DNA of 53,018 nucleotides from an uncultured Alphaproteobacteria bacterium (GCA_944391715.1 CALXUP010000011.1:1-53018); one strand, 5' to 3'; numbered from the stretch's first letter, positions 9,000 through 17,760 are shown. Program-made: numbers and translations. The notes: generated by a model from the sequence alone, not told the origin.

Positions 9000-9716
9000 C
9001 TAACAAACCCTTGCTACCGTCAACGCATCAACCGAAGACGCTCCGGCCTTTTGCAAAACCAGCGCACATTCCTTGAGTGTCGAACCGGTTGTCATAACAT
9101 CGTCAATCAGGACAATTTTTTTACCGCGTATTTGTTCCGGATGGCGGACAAGAAATGCGCCTTTAACATTTTTGACCCGCTCATGCCCGGAAAATTCTAC
9201 CTGCGGACGGGTCTTTTTGTGTCTGACGACGGAATTGTAATCAACCGGCACCAGCACCAGTTTTTCCAGTTCTCCGGCCAACAGAGCCGACTGGTTATAC
9301 CGGCGTTTTATCAACCGGGTATAATGCAGCGGAACAGGAAGCAGTAAATCTGCCCCTGCCGCCCAAATATCGCGGCCGGCCTGAAACAAAAAACGCGCTA
9401 AGATACCGGCGTTTTCCGTCTTGTCCATAAACTTGAGCCCCAATATCAGATTCTTGGAGGCATCGTCATAATGAAAAGCCGACCGGCACATACGAAAGGG
9501 CATTCCATCGCTTTTCAGGCAGGACGGGCAAAGCAGCTTTCCATCAGACGGCGCCTCGGCAAACGGGCGGCCGCATCTGGCACAGTAAGGACGGGAAATA
9601 AAGTTTATCCCGTTAAAACATTCCGGGCAAAGCCCTTCTTCTTCATTTAATATCTTTCCGCACAAGATACAACGCGGCGGCAAAACGGAATTTAAAATTT
9701 TCTGCCAAATATTCAT
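9000..9716 (-). CDS. comF: ComF family double-zinc-ribbon phosphoribosyltransferase-like protein
   Basis: The N-terminal 60 residues carry CxxC pairs (CILC, CPEC, CARC, CPSC) forming the double zinc ribbon. The C-terminal half has the phosphoribosyltransferase strand and loop IVLIDDVMTTGSTLKE (about 206-221). ComFC-type proteins act in DNA uptake or transformation and related DNA handling; the ligand in most species is unproven. Length (238 aa) is normal. Its ATG overlaps the sucD stop by four bases (ATGA), so the two are translationally coupled. Confidence 0.92.
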   Translation of the reverse strand: MNIWQKILNSVLPPRCILCGKILNEEEGLCPECFNGINFISRPYCARCGRPFAEAPSDGKLLCPSCLKSDGMPFRMCRSAFHYDDASKNLILGLKFMDKTENAGILARFLFQAGRDIWAAGADLLLPVPLHYTRLIKRRYNQSALLAGELEKLVLVPVDYNSVVRHKKTRPQVEFSGHERVKNVKGAFLVRHPEQIRGKKIVLIDDVMTTGSTLKECALVLQKAGASSVDALTVARVC

Positions 9717-10600
9717 TTTAAAACCGCAGTTTCTGCCAGTTCCGACAATTTTTCGTGAATAGCGTTAATATGATTGACAACCGTAATCCCGGCGGCATTC
9801 ATGGCGTCTTTTTTATCCTGAACCGAGATGCGCCCTTTGGTAATGATATCGCCGGCATATCCCATTTTATGCCCGAAAGGTACGGCTTCTCCGGCCACAA
9901 AACCGATTATCGGCTTTTTATGTTTTAAAGACCGGTAATATTCCGCGGCATTTTCTTCAAACGTTCCGCCCAAGGCGCCAATCATCACCACGGCATCCGT
10001 TCCGTCATCTTCCATAAATAGCTTTAAAACATCAACGAAGTCTATGCCGAAAATCATATCATCGCCCAAACCGATAACCGTTGACTGGCCCATACCGGCG
10101 CGTTTGGTTTCTACCACAGCCTCATAAGTCAGGGTTGATGACCGCGATACAATGCCGATACGGCCGGGACGATGAATATTTTCCGGAAAAATTCCCAGTC
10201 TTGCGGCTCCCGGCGTAATGATTCCCGGCGTGTTCGGGCCGATTAACTTTGTCCGGCTGCCTTTTAAGATATTTTTTATCTCTATCATATCGCGAATCGG
10301 AACACCGTCGGCAATGCAGACAACCAGTTCCAATTCTGCTTCCGCCGCCTCCCGCACGGCATCTTTGACCGAACGGGCCGGAACGTACATAACACTTGAG
10401 TTCACGCCGGTTTCGGCCACGGCTTCTTTGACCGTATTGAAGACCGGCAGCCCCAGGTGGGTATTTCCGCCTTTTCCGGGAGTTACGCCGGCGACGACAT
10501 TTGTTCCGTAATCCAATGAGCGCCGAATGTGAAAGGTGGCCTGGGTACCGGTAATGCCCTGACAAAGAACCCGGGAATTTTTATCAACCAGAATCGACAT
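9713..10600 (-). CDS. sucD: succinyl-CoA synthetase alpha-like subunit lacking the phosphohistidine
   Basis: Full-length (295 aa) and clearly homologous to SucD over its whole length: GITGTQATFH near the start (CoA-binding Rossmann fold), GVTPGKGGNTHLGLPVFNT at 38-56, VSRSSTLTYEA at 151-161. Key residues differ from the active family. The invariant phosphohistidine of the MGHAG signature is Tyr248 (KMGYAG, codon TAT, one base from CAT). The glutamate of MIGE that contacts the phosphohistidine is Ala209. The Cys of GPNCPG is Thr124. The normal mechanism, phosphoryl transfer through the histidine, should therefore be lost. It abuts sucC with no gap and is coupled to comF. It could bind CoA or succinyl-CoA without turnover, or have a new role. 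Confidence 0.9.
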   Translation of the reverse strand: MSILVDKNSRVLCQGITGTQATFHIRRSLDYGTNVVAGVTPGKGGNTHLGLPVFNTVKEAVAETGVNSSVMYVPARSVKDAVREAAEAELELVVCIADGVPIRDMIEIKNILKGSRTKLIGPNTPGIITPGAARLGIFPENIHRPGRIGIVSRSSTLTYEAVVETKRAGMGQSTVIGLGDDMIFGIDFVDVLKLFMEDDGTDAVVMIGALGGTFEENAAEYYRSLKHKKPIIGFVAGEAVPFGHKMGYAGDIITKGRISVQDKKDAMNAAGITVVNHINAIHEKLSELAETAVLK

Positions 10601-11803
10601 TTAATCGCTCTCCTCTACGGCTTTTATCAGCGTATCTACCGCTTCCTGCATATCATTGGCAATTACCAGCGGCAATTTTGAATGTTCCAGAATCTCTTTG
10701 GCCTCGTCTTTGTTTGTCCCCTCAAAACGAACAACCAACGGCACATTCAGCCCGACATCGTGTGCGGCAGAAATAATGCCCTCAGCAATCAGGTTGCACC
10801 GCAGAAACCCGCCGAGAATGTTAATCAATATTCCTTCAACGCGCGGGTTGGTCATAATTATTTTTATGCCGGAAGCAATTTTTTCTTTATCGACGCCGCC
10901 CTTGACGTTCAAAAAGCAAGCCGTTCCGAACCCCTTGGAACGCAGCAAATCCATAGCGGCCAGCGCAATACCGTCACCGTTGACAATACAGCCGATATTG
11001 CCGTCAAATTCACTGTAATTAAAGCCGAATTTTTTGGCCTGGATTTCATAATCGTCTTCTTCATATTCGTCTTCCAGCAGGCGAATTTCCGGATGGCGGT
11101 AAAGGCCGTTTTTATCAAAAGACATTTTGGCGTCCAAAGCAATCAGTTCGCCGTTGCGCAAAACGCCGACCGGCGTTACCTCAATCATCGTTGCGTCATA
11201 ATCCTTAAAAGCCTTGTGCATTCCGTTGATAAAGTTTTCCAAACTGCGGGCGCTGCGGGGTTTCAGGTTCAGAAAAGACATCACTTTATGAATTTGGGAC
11301 GGAGAAGCTCCTTTATCCAAATCAAGCTGAATTTTTAAGATTTTTTCAGGATGTTCAAGCGCCACGCCGGTTATGTTTTCCGGGCTGACTTCTGCAATCA
11401 GCAGCGTTACGGCCGGGATCATCCGGTCAATAACCAGTCCGGCATAAAAAATGCGGCTGACTTTGCAATAGGCTTCAACATACAGGCGACTGACCAATTT
11501 TCCTTTCGGGCCGGTTTGTTCGGTAACCAGCGTAGCCCCCAGCATTTTTTCCGCTTCACGGGCGATTTCACGCCGATGTTTTATCAGCCTTATTCCGCCG
11601 CCTTTGCCGGCTTTTTTCTCCAGAAAATGTCCGCGGTTGCGCGCACCGGACTGGATTTGGGATTTGAGCATCCACGGCCCGCGAAACGAGACTTTGGCAG
11701 CCACGTTTCTGGCTTCCGACGGCGTATAGGCTATTCCGCCTTTCGGAATGTTGATTCCGTACTGGCTTAAGATTTTTTTGGCCTGATACTCGTGAATGTT
11801 CAT
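10601..11803 (-). CDS. sucC: succinyl-CoA synthetase beta-like subunit, divergent
   Basis: Full-length (400 aa) ATP-grasp protein of the SucC family, starting MNIHEYQAKKIL. It has the longer loop between the lysine strand (LKSQIQSG, 46-53) and GKGGGIRL (66-73) seen in alphaproteobacterial SucC, which helps place the organism. Several usually conserved positions are changed: the HAGGRGKG loop reads QSGARNRG, the EINPL metal site reads EVTPV (Thr210 for the Mg-binding Asn), DVGGGA reads NVKGGV, and the STEGG segment is absent. Glu208 and Asp224 are kept. With the defects in the alpha partner, this supports a non-canonical pair. It follows sufE by nine bases. Confidence 0.9.
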   Translation of the reverse strand: MNIHEYQAKKILSQYGINIPKGGIAYTPSEARNVAAKVSFRGPWMLKSQIQSGARNRGHFLEKKAGKGGGIRLIKHRREIAREAEKMLGATLVTEQTGPKGKLVSRLYVEAYCKVSRIFYAGLVIDRMIPAVTLLIAEVSPENITGVALEHPEKILKIQLDLDKGASPSQIHKVMSFLNLKPRSARSLENFINGMHKAFKDYDATMIEVTPVGVLRNGELIALDAKMSFDKNGLYRHPEIRLLEDEYEEDDYEIQAKKFGFNYSEFDGNIGCIVNGDGIALAAMDLLRSKGFGTACFLNVKGGVDKEKIASGIKIIMTNPRVEGILINILGGFLRCNLIAEGIISAAHDVGLNVPLVVRFEGTNKDEAKEILEHSKLPLVIANDMQEAVDTLIKAVEESD

Positions 11804-11812
11804 TTTTAACCC

Positions 11813-12223
11813 TTATAATGTCGCGGCATACCAGCGGATTTTTTCGGCCATTGACGCCAGACCGTTACGGCGGCTGGGGCTTAAATGGTCTTGCAATCCC
11901 AGTTTAGCAAAAATATTTTCAACTGCAATTTCTTTAATTTCCTGCGGCGTTTTATGTGCAAAAATTATCAGGATTATCGCCACAATTCCCCTTACAATCG
12001 CCGCATCGCTGTCGCCCTGAAAATCCAGATACTTCTGTCCGTTTTCCATTGTAACAGACGGTACCAGCCAGACCTGCGACTGACAGCCGTGGACTTTCCA
12101 GTCATCGGTTTTCAGATTTTCCGGCAGAGGCTCCATCCGGGCGCCCAAGTCAATGATATAACGGTATTTATCCTCCCAGTCGTCCAGTAAATCAAAATTT
12201 TCAATCAACTCATCTATTGTCAT
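11813..12223 (-). CDS. sufE: SufE sulfur acceptor for SufS
   Basis: SufE takes persulfide sulfur from the cysteine desulfurase SufS and passes it to the SufBCD scaffold. The active cysteine is Cys47 in VHGCQSQVW, matching the family motif (HGCxSxVW). Length (136 aa) is normal. The C-terminal part has the usual LGLQDHLSPSRRNGL segment preceding the last helix. The start codon lies 14 bases inside the end of the upstream hydrolase gene, so translation is coupled. It belongs to the leftward SUF train. Confidence 0.96.
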   Translation of the reverse strand: MTIDELIENFDLLDDWEDKYRYIIDLGARMEPLPENLKTDDWKVHGCQSQVWLVPSVTMENGQKYLDFQGDSDAAIVRGIVAIILIIFAHKTPQEIKEIAVENIFAKLGLQDHLSPSRRNGLASMAEKIRWYAATL

Positions 12224-13073
12224 CTTTTTTCTCTTTATAATTTTTGGCCGCTTTTACAAATTCTTCAAATATTGCGGCGGCGGTTTTATCTTTTTGATAC
12301 AAATATTCAGGATGCCACTGTACGCCGAGCACAAAACGTTCTCCCGGATCTTCAACCGCTTCGGCCAGATTGTCGGGGGAAACCGCAACTATCCGCAGCC
12401 CCTCAAGCGCCGACGAATCGTTAACGACACCTTCGCCGTGCACGGAATTGACACTCAGTTTTTCCATTCCTGTCCACTTATGCAGCCGGCTGTCCGGAGC
12501 AACGGCAACATCATGGGCTATTTTGTCTTTTGGTTCTTTATGCGGCAGCGCGCCCGGCAGTTCATCTTTCAGGCAGGCATACATTTTGGCACCGGCCATT
12601 CCGGCAAGCATCTGAAATCCGGCGCAAATTCCCAATACCGGCGTTTGGTTCTCATTTGCATAATCAATGGCATAAATATAAGCCAGCGAGCGCGGGCTGA
12701 GGCTGTGTTCCGGCGGCAGGCGTTCCGGCTCCCGATAAAATTCGGCAGGAGAATCGAAACATCCGCCCGGCAGCAGAAAAGCATCGGGCTTTAAATATTC
12801 CAATTGGGAATCGACATCTTCATAATGAATGAACGTCAGATCAGCACCGGCGAAAAGCAAGGCTTCAACGTAATTTTTATCAATCGCATAATCTTCTTTT
12901 TCCAGCCCGAGAATCACGGCGACCAAAGGCTTATCTTTATCTCTCCGGCTGTGCGGCAGGCGGATGCAAAAAGCCTCGTCTTCCGCCAATGCCCGGTCTA
13001 CTTCTTGCGGCGAAAGGAGATAGTAAACGCTGCCGGGTTCAGGGTCTTTAAGATATAAAACCTTTTCTGCCAT
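12210..13073 (-). CDS. class I glutamine amidotransferase-like (peptidase C26) hydrolase
   Basis: Resembles gamma-glutamyl-GABA hydrolase / peptidase C26 proteins. The nucleophile elbow is LGICAGFQ with Cys150, and the His-Glu pair is in GVQWHPEY (His254, Glu256). An upstream LLPGGCFD strand is typical of the oxyanion region. Such enzymes cleave gamma-glutamyl bonds, for example in putrescine breakdown. Its position inside the SUF genes, overlapping sufE, is unusual. One inference is a role in glutathione or gamma-glutamyl metabolism linked to thiols; a polyamine link is also possible because a spermidine synthase-like gene ends the same train. The substrate is not visible in sequence. Confidence 0.85.
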   Translation of the reverse strand: MAEKVLYLKDPEPGSVYYLLSPQEVDRALAEDEAFCIRLPHSRRDKDKPLVAVILGLEKEDYAIDKNYVEALLFAGADLTFIHYEDVDSQLEYLKPDAFLLPGGCFDSPAEFYREPERLPPEHSLSPRSLAYIYAIDYANENQTPVLGICAGFQMLAGMAGAKMYACLKDELPGALPHKEPKDKIAHDVAVAPDSRLHKWTGMEKLSVNSVHGEGVVNDSSALEGLRIVAVSPDNLAEAVEDPGERFVLGVQWHPEYLYQKDKTAAAIFEEFVKAAKNYKEKKDDNR

Positions 13074-13082
13074 AGCCTTCTC

Positions 13083-13517
13083 CTAAAACATTTCAAACAT
13101 CATTTTCGCTTCGTCGCTCATCCGCTCAAAAGTCCAAGCCGGCTCCCAAACCAACTTGACCTCAACCTCTCCGACGCCTTTGACTGCGGCAACGGCTTCC
13201 GCCGCCTGTCCGGGCAAAACGCCGGCAACCGGACAAGTCGGCGCGGTTACCGTCATTTCGATAAAAACATTGCCGTTTTCTTTGATATCAATATTGTAAA
13301 TCAGCCCCATGTCCCAGACGTTTATCATAATTTCCGGATCAGACACGGTTTTTAACGCTGCGATTATATCTTCGCGAGAGGCAGGCTTTTCCCCTTCGGG
13401 CAGCGGTTTTCCTGCTTTTGCCACATAATCAAGAAGTTTCATCTGTTCCGCCATTGCGGCCAACAGCTGTTTTTCCGTATCTTCCGCCGTCAGGGCGTTT
13501 TCTTTTTCTTCAGACAT
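13083..13517 (-). CDS. sufT: SUF-associated DUF59 / MIP18-family protein (SufT-like)
   Basis: DUF59 proteins help mature iron-sulfur proteins. Visible family signatures are SDPEI, WDMGLIYNI, a TAPTCPV segment with the conserved Cys after Thr, and the C-terminal VWEPAWTFERMSDEAK. I chose the ATG at 13517 (144 aa), preceded by AAAGGGAT, over the longer frame to 13556, whose first 13 residues (MSYKRSRFSKGIS) look like leader. The N-terminal 45 residues form a charged helical extension often seen in alphaproteobacterial SufT-like proteins. It lies between sufS and the C26 hydrolase gene, 9 bases from the latter. Confidence 0.9.
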   Translation of the reverse strand: MSEEKENALTAEDTEKQLLAAMAEQMKLLDYVAKAGKPLPEGEKPASREDIIAALKTVSDPEIMINVWDMGLIYNIDIKENGNVFIEMTVTAPTCPVAGVLPGQAAEAVAAVKGVGEVEVKLVWEPAWTFERMSDEAKMMFEMF

Positions 13518-13597
13518 ACTTATCCCTTTACTAAACCTGCTTCTTTTATAAGACAAGTTTATTAATAAAACAAGCCGGAGCGCAATAATTATTCACG

Positions 13598-14812
13598 TTA
13601 AAAGAAAGTCTTTGCCTTTTGCAGGGCGTTGATGAAAATATCAATGTCTTCCCGGGTAGAATAAAGCCCCAAAGAAGCACGGGCCAGCGACGTGTATCCC
13701 ATTCTTTCCACCAGCGGCTGGGCGCAATGGTGCCCGGTGCGGACAGATACCCCCTTTTTATCCAGAATAAAAGCCACATCCTGCGGATGAATCCCTTCCA
13801 AAACAAAAGAAAAAACACCGCCTTTGCCTTCTGCCGTGCCGATTTCCTTAAATCCGCCGACTTCCGAAAAACGGCCGCGAGCATAAGCCGTCAGCTCCGT
13901 TTCATGCGCCGTAATGTTTTCCATTCCCAAATCTGCCATATATTGCAAGGCACGTCCCAGGCCGACGGCCTGAACCATAGCCGGCGTTCCGGCTTCAAAA
14001 CGGGCGGGAACTTCGTCAAAAGTTGTTTTTTCATAAGTTACTTTTTCGACCATATCGCCGCCAAACTGATAAGGAGGCATCGAATCGAGCAGAGCATATT
14101 TGCCGTACAAAACGCCAATGCCGCTGGGGCCGTAAGTTTTGTGTCCGGAAAAAGCAAGAAAATCGCAGTCCATGGCCTGAACATCCAATGCCTGATGGAC
14201 AATCGCCTGGCAGGCATCGACCAGAATTACGGCACCGGCCTTATGCGCCTGCTCCGCCATTTTGCGCACCGGAAAGATTGTTCCCAACACGTTGGACATT
14301 GCGGTTACGGCAACTATTTTGGTTTGAGGGCCAAGCAGCTTTAAATATTCTTCTTCCAGATAGCCGCCGTCATCGCCGATTTTAAAAATTTTCAAGACAG
14401 CGCCGGTTTCGGCCGCAATCATTTGCCACGGGATCAGATTGGCATGATGCTCGGCCTGGGAGATTAAGATTTCATCTCCCGGTTTTAAGAATTTTCGTCC
14501 CCAGCAGGCGGCAACCAGATTGATTGATTCCGTGGCGTTGCGGGTAAAAATAATTTCCCGGTTGTCAGCGGCATTAATAAAATTTTGCACAATTTTACGG
14601 GCGTTTTCATATTCCTGCGTCATATGCTCGGACAGATAATAAGCGCCGCGGTGGACATTGGCATAACAAGTCGAGTAAAGGCGGGTTATGGTATCAATAA
14701 CGCATTGGGGCTTTTGCGCCGAAGCGGCAGAATCGAGAAATGTATTCGGCTTGCCGTTTATTTTTTGTGCTAATACCGGAAAATCCTGACGAATTTTATA
14801 TACATCGTACAT
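13598..14812 (-). CDS. sufS: SufS cysteine desulfurase
   Basis: PLP enzyme that removes sulfur from L-cysteine to form a persulfide. The PLP lysine is Lys225 in FSGHKTYGPSGIG. The active cysteine is Cys363 in RTGHHCAQP, the class II (SufS) signature. EHHANLIPW at 121-129 is the typical SufS cofactor region. Length (404 aa) is normal. A gap of 122 bases separates it from sufD upstream, longer than elsewhere in the train, so an internal promoter is possible. AAGGAAAAAATT precedes the ATG. Confidence 0.97.
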   Translation of the reverse strand: MYDVYKIRQDFPVLAQKINGKPNTFLDSAASAQKPQCVIDTITRLYSTCYANVHRGAYYLSEHMTQEYENARKIVQNFINAADNREIIFTRNATESINLVAACWGRKFLKPGDEILISQAEHHANLIPWQMIAAETGAVLKIFKIGDDGGYLEEEYLKLLGPQTKIVAVTAMSNVLGTIFPVRKMAEQAHKAGAVILVDACQAIVHQALDVQAMDCDFLAFSGHKTYGPSGIGVLYGKYALLDSMPPYQFGGDMVEKVTYEKTTFDEVPARFEAGTPAMVQAVGLGRALQYMADLGMENITAHETELTAYARGRFSEVGGFKEIGTAEGKGGVFSFVLEGIHPQDVAFILDKKGVSVRTGHHCAQPLVERMGYTSLARASLGLYSTREDIDIFINALQKAKTFF

Positions 14813-14934
14813 AATTTTTTCCTTATCTCTAAAATTAAATTTTTAAGAAATCGTTCGGCAATCAGGCTCATCAACCCTTTCGGCCATTACCCCTTTACTA
14901 AAGAGAAAACTTAAATTTTTCCTTAGGCGTAAAA

Positions 14935-16218
14935 TCAGAGCTTGGATTTCAGCCAGCTTCGGACAGATTCCGAATCCACTTTCAGCAAAACGTCGTCCAG
15001 AAAAGCCTCAACCAAAATCTGTCTGGCCTCGTCTTCGTCTATTCCGCGGGAGCGCATATAAAACAGCTGCTCTTCATCCAGTTCTCCGCTGGCCGCGCCA
15101 TGCGAACACTTTACATCATCGGCAAAAATTTCCAGCTCAGGCTTACAATCGATTTCTGCCGTATCCGACAGCAACAGCGCCTTATGCAGCTGTCTTCCTT
15201 CCGTATGAACCGCGTTCGGCGCAATATGGATTTTGCCTTGGAATACGCCTTTTGCCTCACCGTCCACAACGCCTTTTACCAATTGTTCCGAATAAGTTTC
15301 CGGAGAAATGTGCTCAATCAGCGTCGTCGTATCGAGCGTTGCCCAGCCGGACATTTTGTAAGCGGCATCGACGCGGGTTTCCGCCCCTTTATCCAACAAT
15401 TTTACCCGGACTTCGTCCCGTCCCAAATCGGCGCCTTTTTGCAGGCAGAAATGATGATACTTTCCGTCAGCCTTCACCTGCACGGTAGACAAAGACACAT
15501 GCGCGGCCTTAAAAGCCTCATCCTGCAGTTTGTAATGCCGCAGTTGAGCGTTCTTCCCAACCATAACTTCATTTACGATATTGGCAAAATAACGGGATTT
15601 TTCAATGCCGGAATAATGAAAATATTCAACAATTTCTGCCTCGGCGCCGTTTTCCAAAACAATCAGATTGCGCAGGTTATAAAACAGATTGCTCTCTCCG
15701 GCGCAGGTATGGCTGATTATGGCCAGAGGCTTGTCCAGCTTTACGCCGCGCTCAATGCAGATAAAGACGCCGTTTTCCAAATAAGCCGTATTCAAAGCGG
15801 CAAAAGGCGCGTTTTCCATAGCGGCAATTTTGCCCAGCCAGCGACGGCAGATTTCATTATCGGCAATTGCTTCATCCAGCGGCAAAACCGTAACGCCTTC
15901 CGGCAAATGATTATGTTCATGCTGCCAAAAGCCGTTTTCAAAACGAATCTGATAAGCCTCAAGAGGCAAGTTTTGTTTGCAGCAGCAGTCTTCTCCGTTA
16001 TGATGACTGCAACCGCAGGAACATTCGTGCGCGGCCGGCGCTTCAGGCCAAACAAAATCATCCGCGTTCAAAATCCGGGGCTTGGTATATTTCCAATCTT
16101 CCACTTTTGCACCCGGAACGCCCAGGCGCCGGAAAATATCGGCGCCTTTTTCACGCAGAGCACAGAGCCAGGGGATATCTTCCCCGAAAAATTTTTTATC
16201 TTGCAGCAATCCCGGCAT
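14935..16218 (-). CDS. sufD: SufD scaffold subunit with a Cys/His-rich insert
   Basis: SufD pairs with SufB and SufC in the iron-sulfur cluster scaffold. The family core is visible: beta-helix region (about 160-330), HTEGRQLHKALLLSD (about 328-342), then the C-terminal CSHGAASGELDEEQLFYMRSRG segment with its conserved Cys-Ser-His. Unusual is an insert at residues 64-81 that reads H-E-C-S-C-G-C-S-H-H, four residues, then C-C-C-K: six cysteines and three histidines within 17 residues, just after the DWKYT motif. It looks like a metal-binding or cluster-storage patch. The ATG overlaps the sufC stop by one base (TAATG). Confidence 0.94.
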   Translation of the reverse strand: MPGLLQDKKFFGEDIPWLCALREKGADIFRRLGVPGAKVEDWKYTKPRILNADDFVWPEAPAAHECSCGCSHHNGEDCCCKQNLPLEAYQIRFENGFWQHEHNHLPEGVTVLPLDEAIADNEICRRWLGKIAAMENAPFAALNTAYLENGVFICIERGVKLDKPLAIISHTCAGESNLFYNLRNLIVLENGAEAEIVEYFHYSGIEKSRYFANIVNEVMVGKNAQLRHYKLQDEAFKAAHVSLSTVQVKADGKYHHFCLQKGADLGRDEVRVKLLDKGAETRVDAAYKMSGWATLDTTTLIEHISPETYSEQLVKGVVDGEAKGVFQGKIHIAPNAVHTEGRQLHKALLLSDTAEIDCKPELEIFADDVKCSHGAASGELDEEQLFYMRSRGIDEDEARQILVEAFLDDVLLKVDSESVRSWLKSKL

Positions 16219-16973
16219 TATTTTTCTCTCACAAAATCGGCATAACCTTTTTCTTCCAGCTCCAGCGCCAGATTTTTATCACCGGATTTTACGATATGAC
16301 CGTCGGCGAAAATATGAACATAATCCGGAACAATATAGTTCAGCAGGCGCTGATAATGAGTAATGACCAGCATTGAACGCTTGCCGTCACGCAGAGCGTT
16401 GACCCCGCCGGCAACAACTTTTAACGCATCAATATCCAGTCCGGAATCGGCTTCATCAAGAATCGACAAGTCGGGTTTCAGGATTGACATCTGGAGCGTT
16501 TCCAGCCTTTTCTTTTCTCCGCCGGAAAAACCGACGTTGACCGGACGTTTTATCATCTCGTTGCCAATTCCGAGGTTTTGCCCCTCTTCCCGAACCAGTT
16601 TTAAAAATTCAAACGTATCCATTTCCGGCAGATTTTGGTGTTTGCGCACGGCATTGACGGCATGTTTCAGAAAAGTGGCGGTCGGCACGCCGGGAATCTC
16701 GACCGGATACTGCATACAGAGAAAGATACCTTCCCGGGCACGCTCTTCCGTTGACATAGCGGTTAAATCTTTTCCCTTAAAACGTACGGAGCCGGAGGTT
16801 ATTTCGTATCCGGGCTTGCCGGTCAAGACATATGACAAGGTAGACTTTCCGGCACCGTTCGGCCCCATAACGGCGTGAACCTCGCCTTCATTTATCGTCA
16901 GGTTAAAGCCTTTAATAATTTCTTTATCGCCAACGCGGGCATGTAAATCTTCAATTTCCAAAAGCGGCGTCAT
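16218..16973 (-). CDS. sufC: SufC ATPase of the SUF complex
   Basis: ABC-type ATPase that drives SufBCD. Walker A GPNGAGKST is at about 37-45, the signature SGGEKKR at about 149-155, Walker B LSILDEADSGLD at about 169-180, and the switch histidine in VITHYQRLL. Length (251 aa) is normal. First gene of the SUF train; GAGAGAAGAAA precedes the ATG. The 55 bases upstream are AT-rich with TATATATAAA about 30 bases before the gene and probably contain the promoter. I see no IscR-like palindrome there. Confidence 0.97.
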   Translation of the reverse strand: MTPLLEIEDLHARVGDKEIIKGFNLTINEGEVHAVMGPNGAGKSTLSYVLTGKPGYEITSGSVRFKGKDLTAMSTEERAREGIFLCMQYPVEIPGVPTATFLKHAVNAVRKHQNLPEMDTFEFLKLVREEGQNLGIGNEMIKRPVNVGFSGGEKKRLETLQMSILKPDLSILDEADSGLDIDALKVVAGGVNALRDGKRSMLVITHYQRLLNYIVPDYVHIFADGHIVKSGDKNLALELEEKGYADFVREK

Positions 16974-17028
16974 TTTCTTCTCTCAAATTTTGATTTTGTA
17001 ACTTTAGTTTTATATATAGAGTATTTTT

Positions 17029-17760
17029 TTACATTTTCCAAGCAATCTTTACACGAGCCAGTTCACGCCCATCATTCAGGGAACAAATGCGGTGCAGCGA
17101 TATCTGTCCGTTTCGCTCGGTTTCTACAATCACCTTTTCTCCCAGGCGGCATTCTTTTTCAAACGCGACTTCAATTTCTTCCGGCGTGTGAGCGGTACGA
17201 AAATCCGCTCCGACGGCTTCGGCTGCCCATAACGGATAGACAGCATTGTTCACATGCTTGTTGAAATCGATATCGTCAAAGCGGACGTTGAACTCCATCT
17301 GACAGTCAACGCGCGAAACATCGGCGATTTTCGGGAAATCGGTTTGCAGCGCGCGTTCGGGAATAACCTGATATGCCGGCAGTCCCTCACGGGAAACAAG
17401 CGGGCGTTTTTTGTGAAAATCTATCAGAATCCATTGGCTGGAAGCCGTTATGATATTTTCTCCGCTGCTGTCCGCCACGATAAAATCCCGGATTTTACCC
17501 AGTTTCTTTTCTGCTGACGGCCAGGTCAGAACCGTGATTTTTTCATGAAATTTCGGCAGGCGGTCAATGTGAATATGATAATTCGTCCCGACCCAGGCAA
17601 GCCCTTGTTCCCGGCAGAAATCAAGCCCGAGTCCCATATTCGCGATATGATTGTCGGCAATGTCCTGAAAAATATTCATTAACGTAATCAAGCGCAGTTC
17701 GCCGTTTTTATCACATTCATAACTGCGAATCAGATAGTCTTTTTTGAGTTTTTTCAGCAT
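17029..17760 (-). CDS. acyl-ACP thioesterase (FatA/B-like double hot-dog)
   Basis: Hydrolyses acyl-ACP to release free fatty acid. Two hot-dog domains: the first includes WVGTNYHIHIDRLPKFHEKITVLTWP (around 55-80), a typical signature region, and the second carries the catalytic NKHVNNAVYPLWA (about 167-179) with the Asn and His of the family. Length (243 aa) is normal. These enzymes are common in Gram-positive and gut anaerobes and less so in alphaproteobacteria, so transfer is possible. The start codon lies 44 bases inside the end of the upstream metallo-hydrolase gene. An alternative downstream start would cost the conserved N-terminal YLIRSYECD, so I keep this one. Confidence 0.9.
   Translation of the reverse strand: MLKKLKKDYLIRSYECDKNGELRLITLMNIFQDIADNHIANMGLGLDFCREQGLAWVGTNYHIHIDRLPKFHEKITVLTWPSAEKKLGKIRDFIVADSSGENIITASSQWILIDFHKKRPLVSREGLPAYQVIPERALQTDFPKIADVSRVDCQMEFNVRFDDIDFNKHVNNAVYPLWAAEAVGADFRTAHTPEEIEVAFEKECRLGEKVIVETERNGQISLHRICSLNDGRELARVKIAWKM

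Noticed and set aside
10122..10565. 147 aa overlapping ORF inside sucD
   Set aside because: A frame shadow of sucD with Arg/Gly-biased composition and no ribosome site.
11590..11670. Insertion in the SucC nucleotide loop as an oddity
   Set aside because: Alphaproteobacterial SucC proteins normally have this longer loop; only the residue changes within it are unusual.
14813..14934. Small peptide gene between sufD and sufS (MAERVDEP start)
   Set aside because: Only 14 codons; the AAAGGGG before it could be chance, and no other support exists.
15100..16245. 381 aa ORF opposite sufD
   Set aside because: An antisense shadow of sufD, with no family likeness and biased composition.
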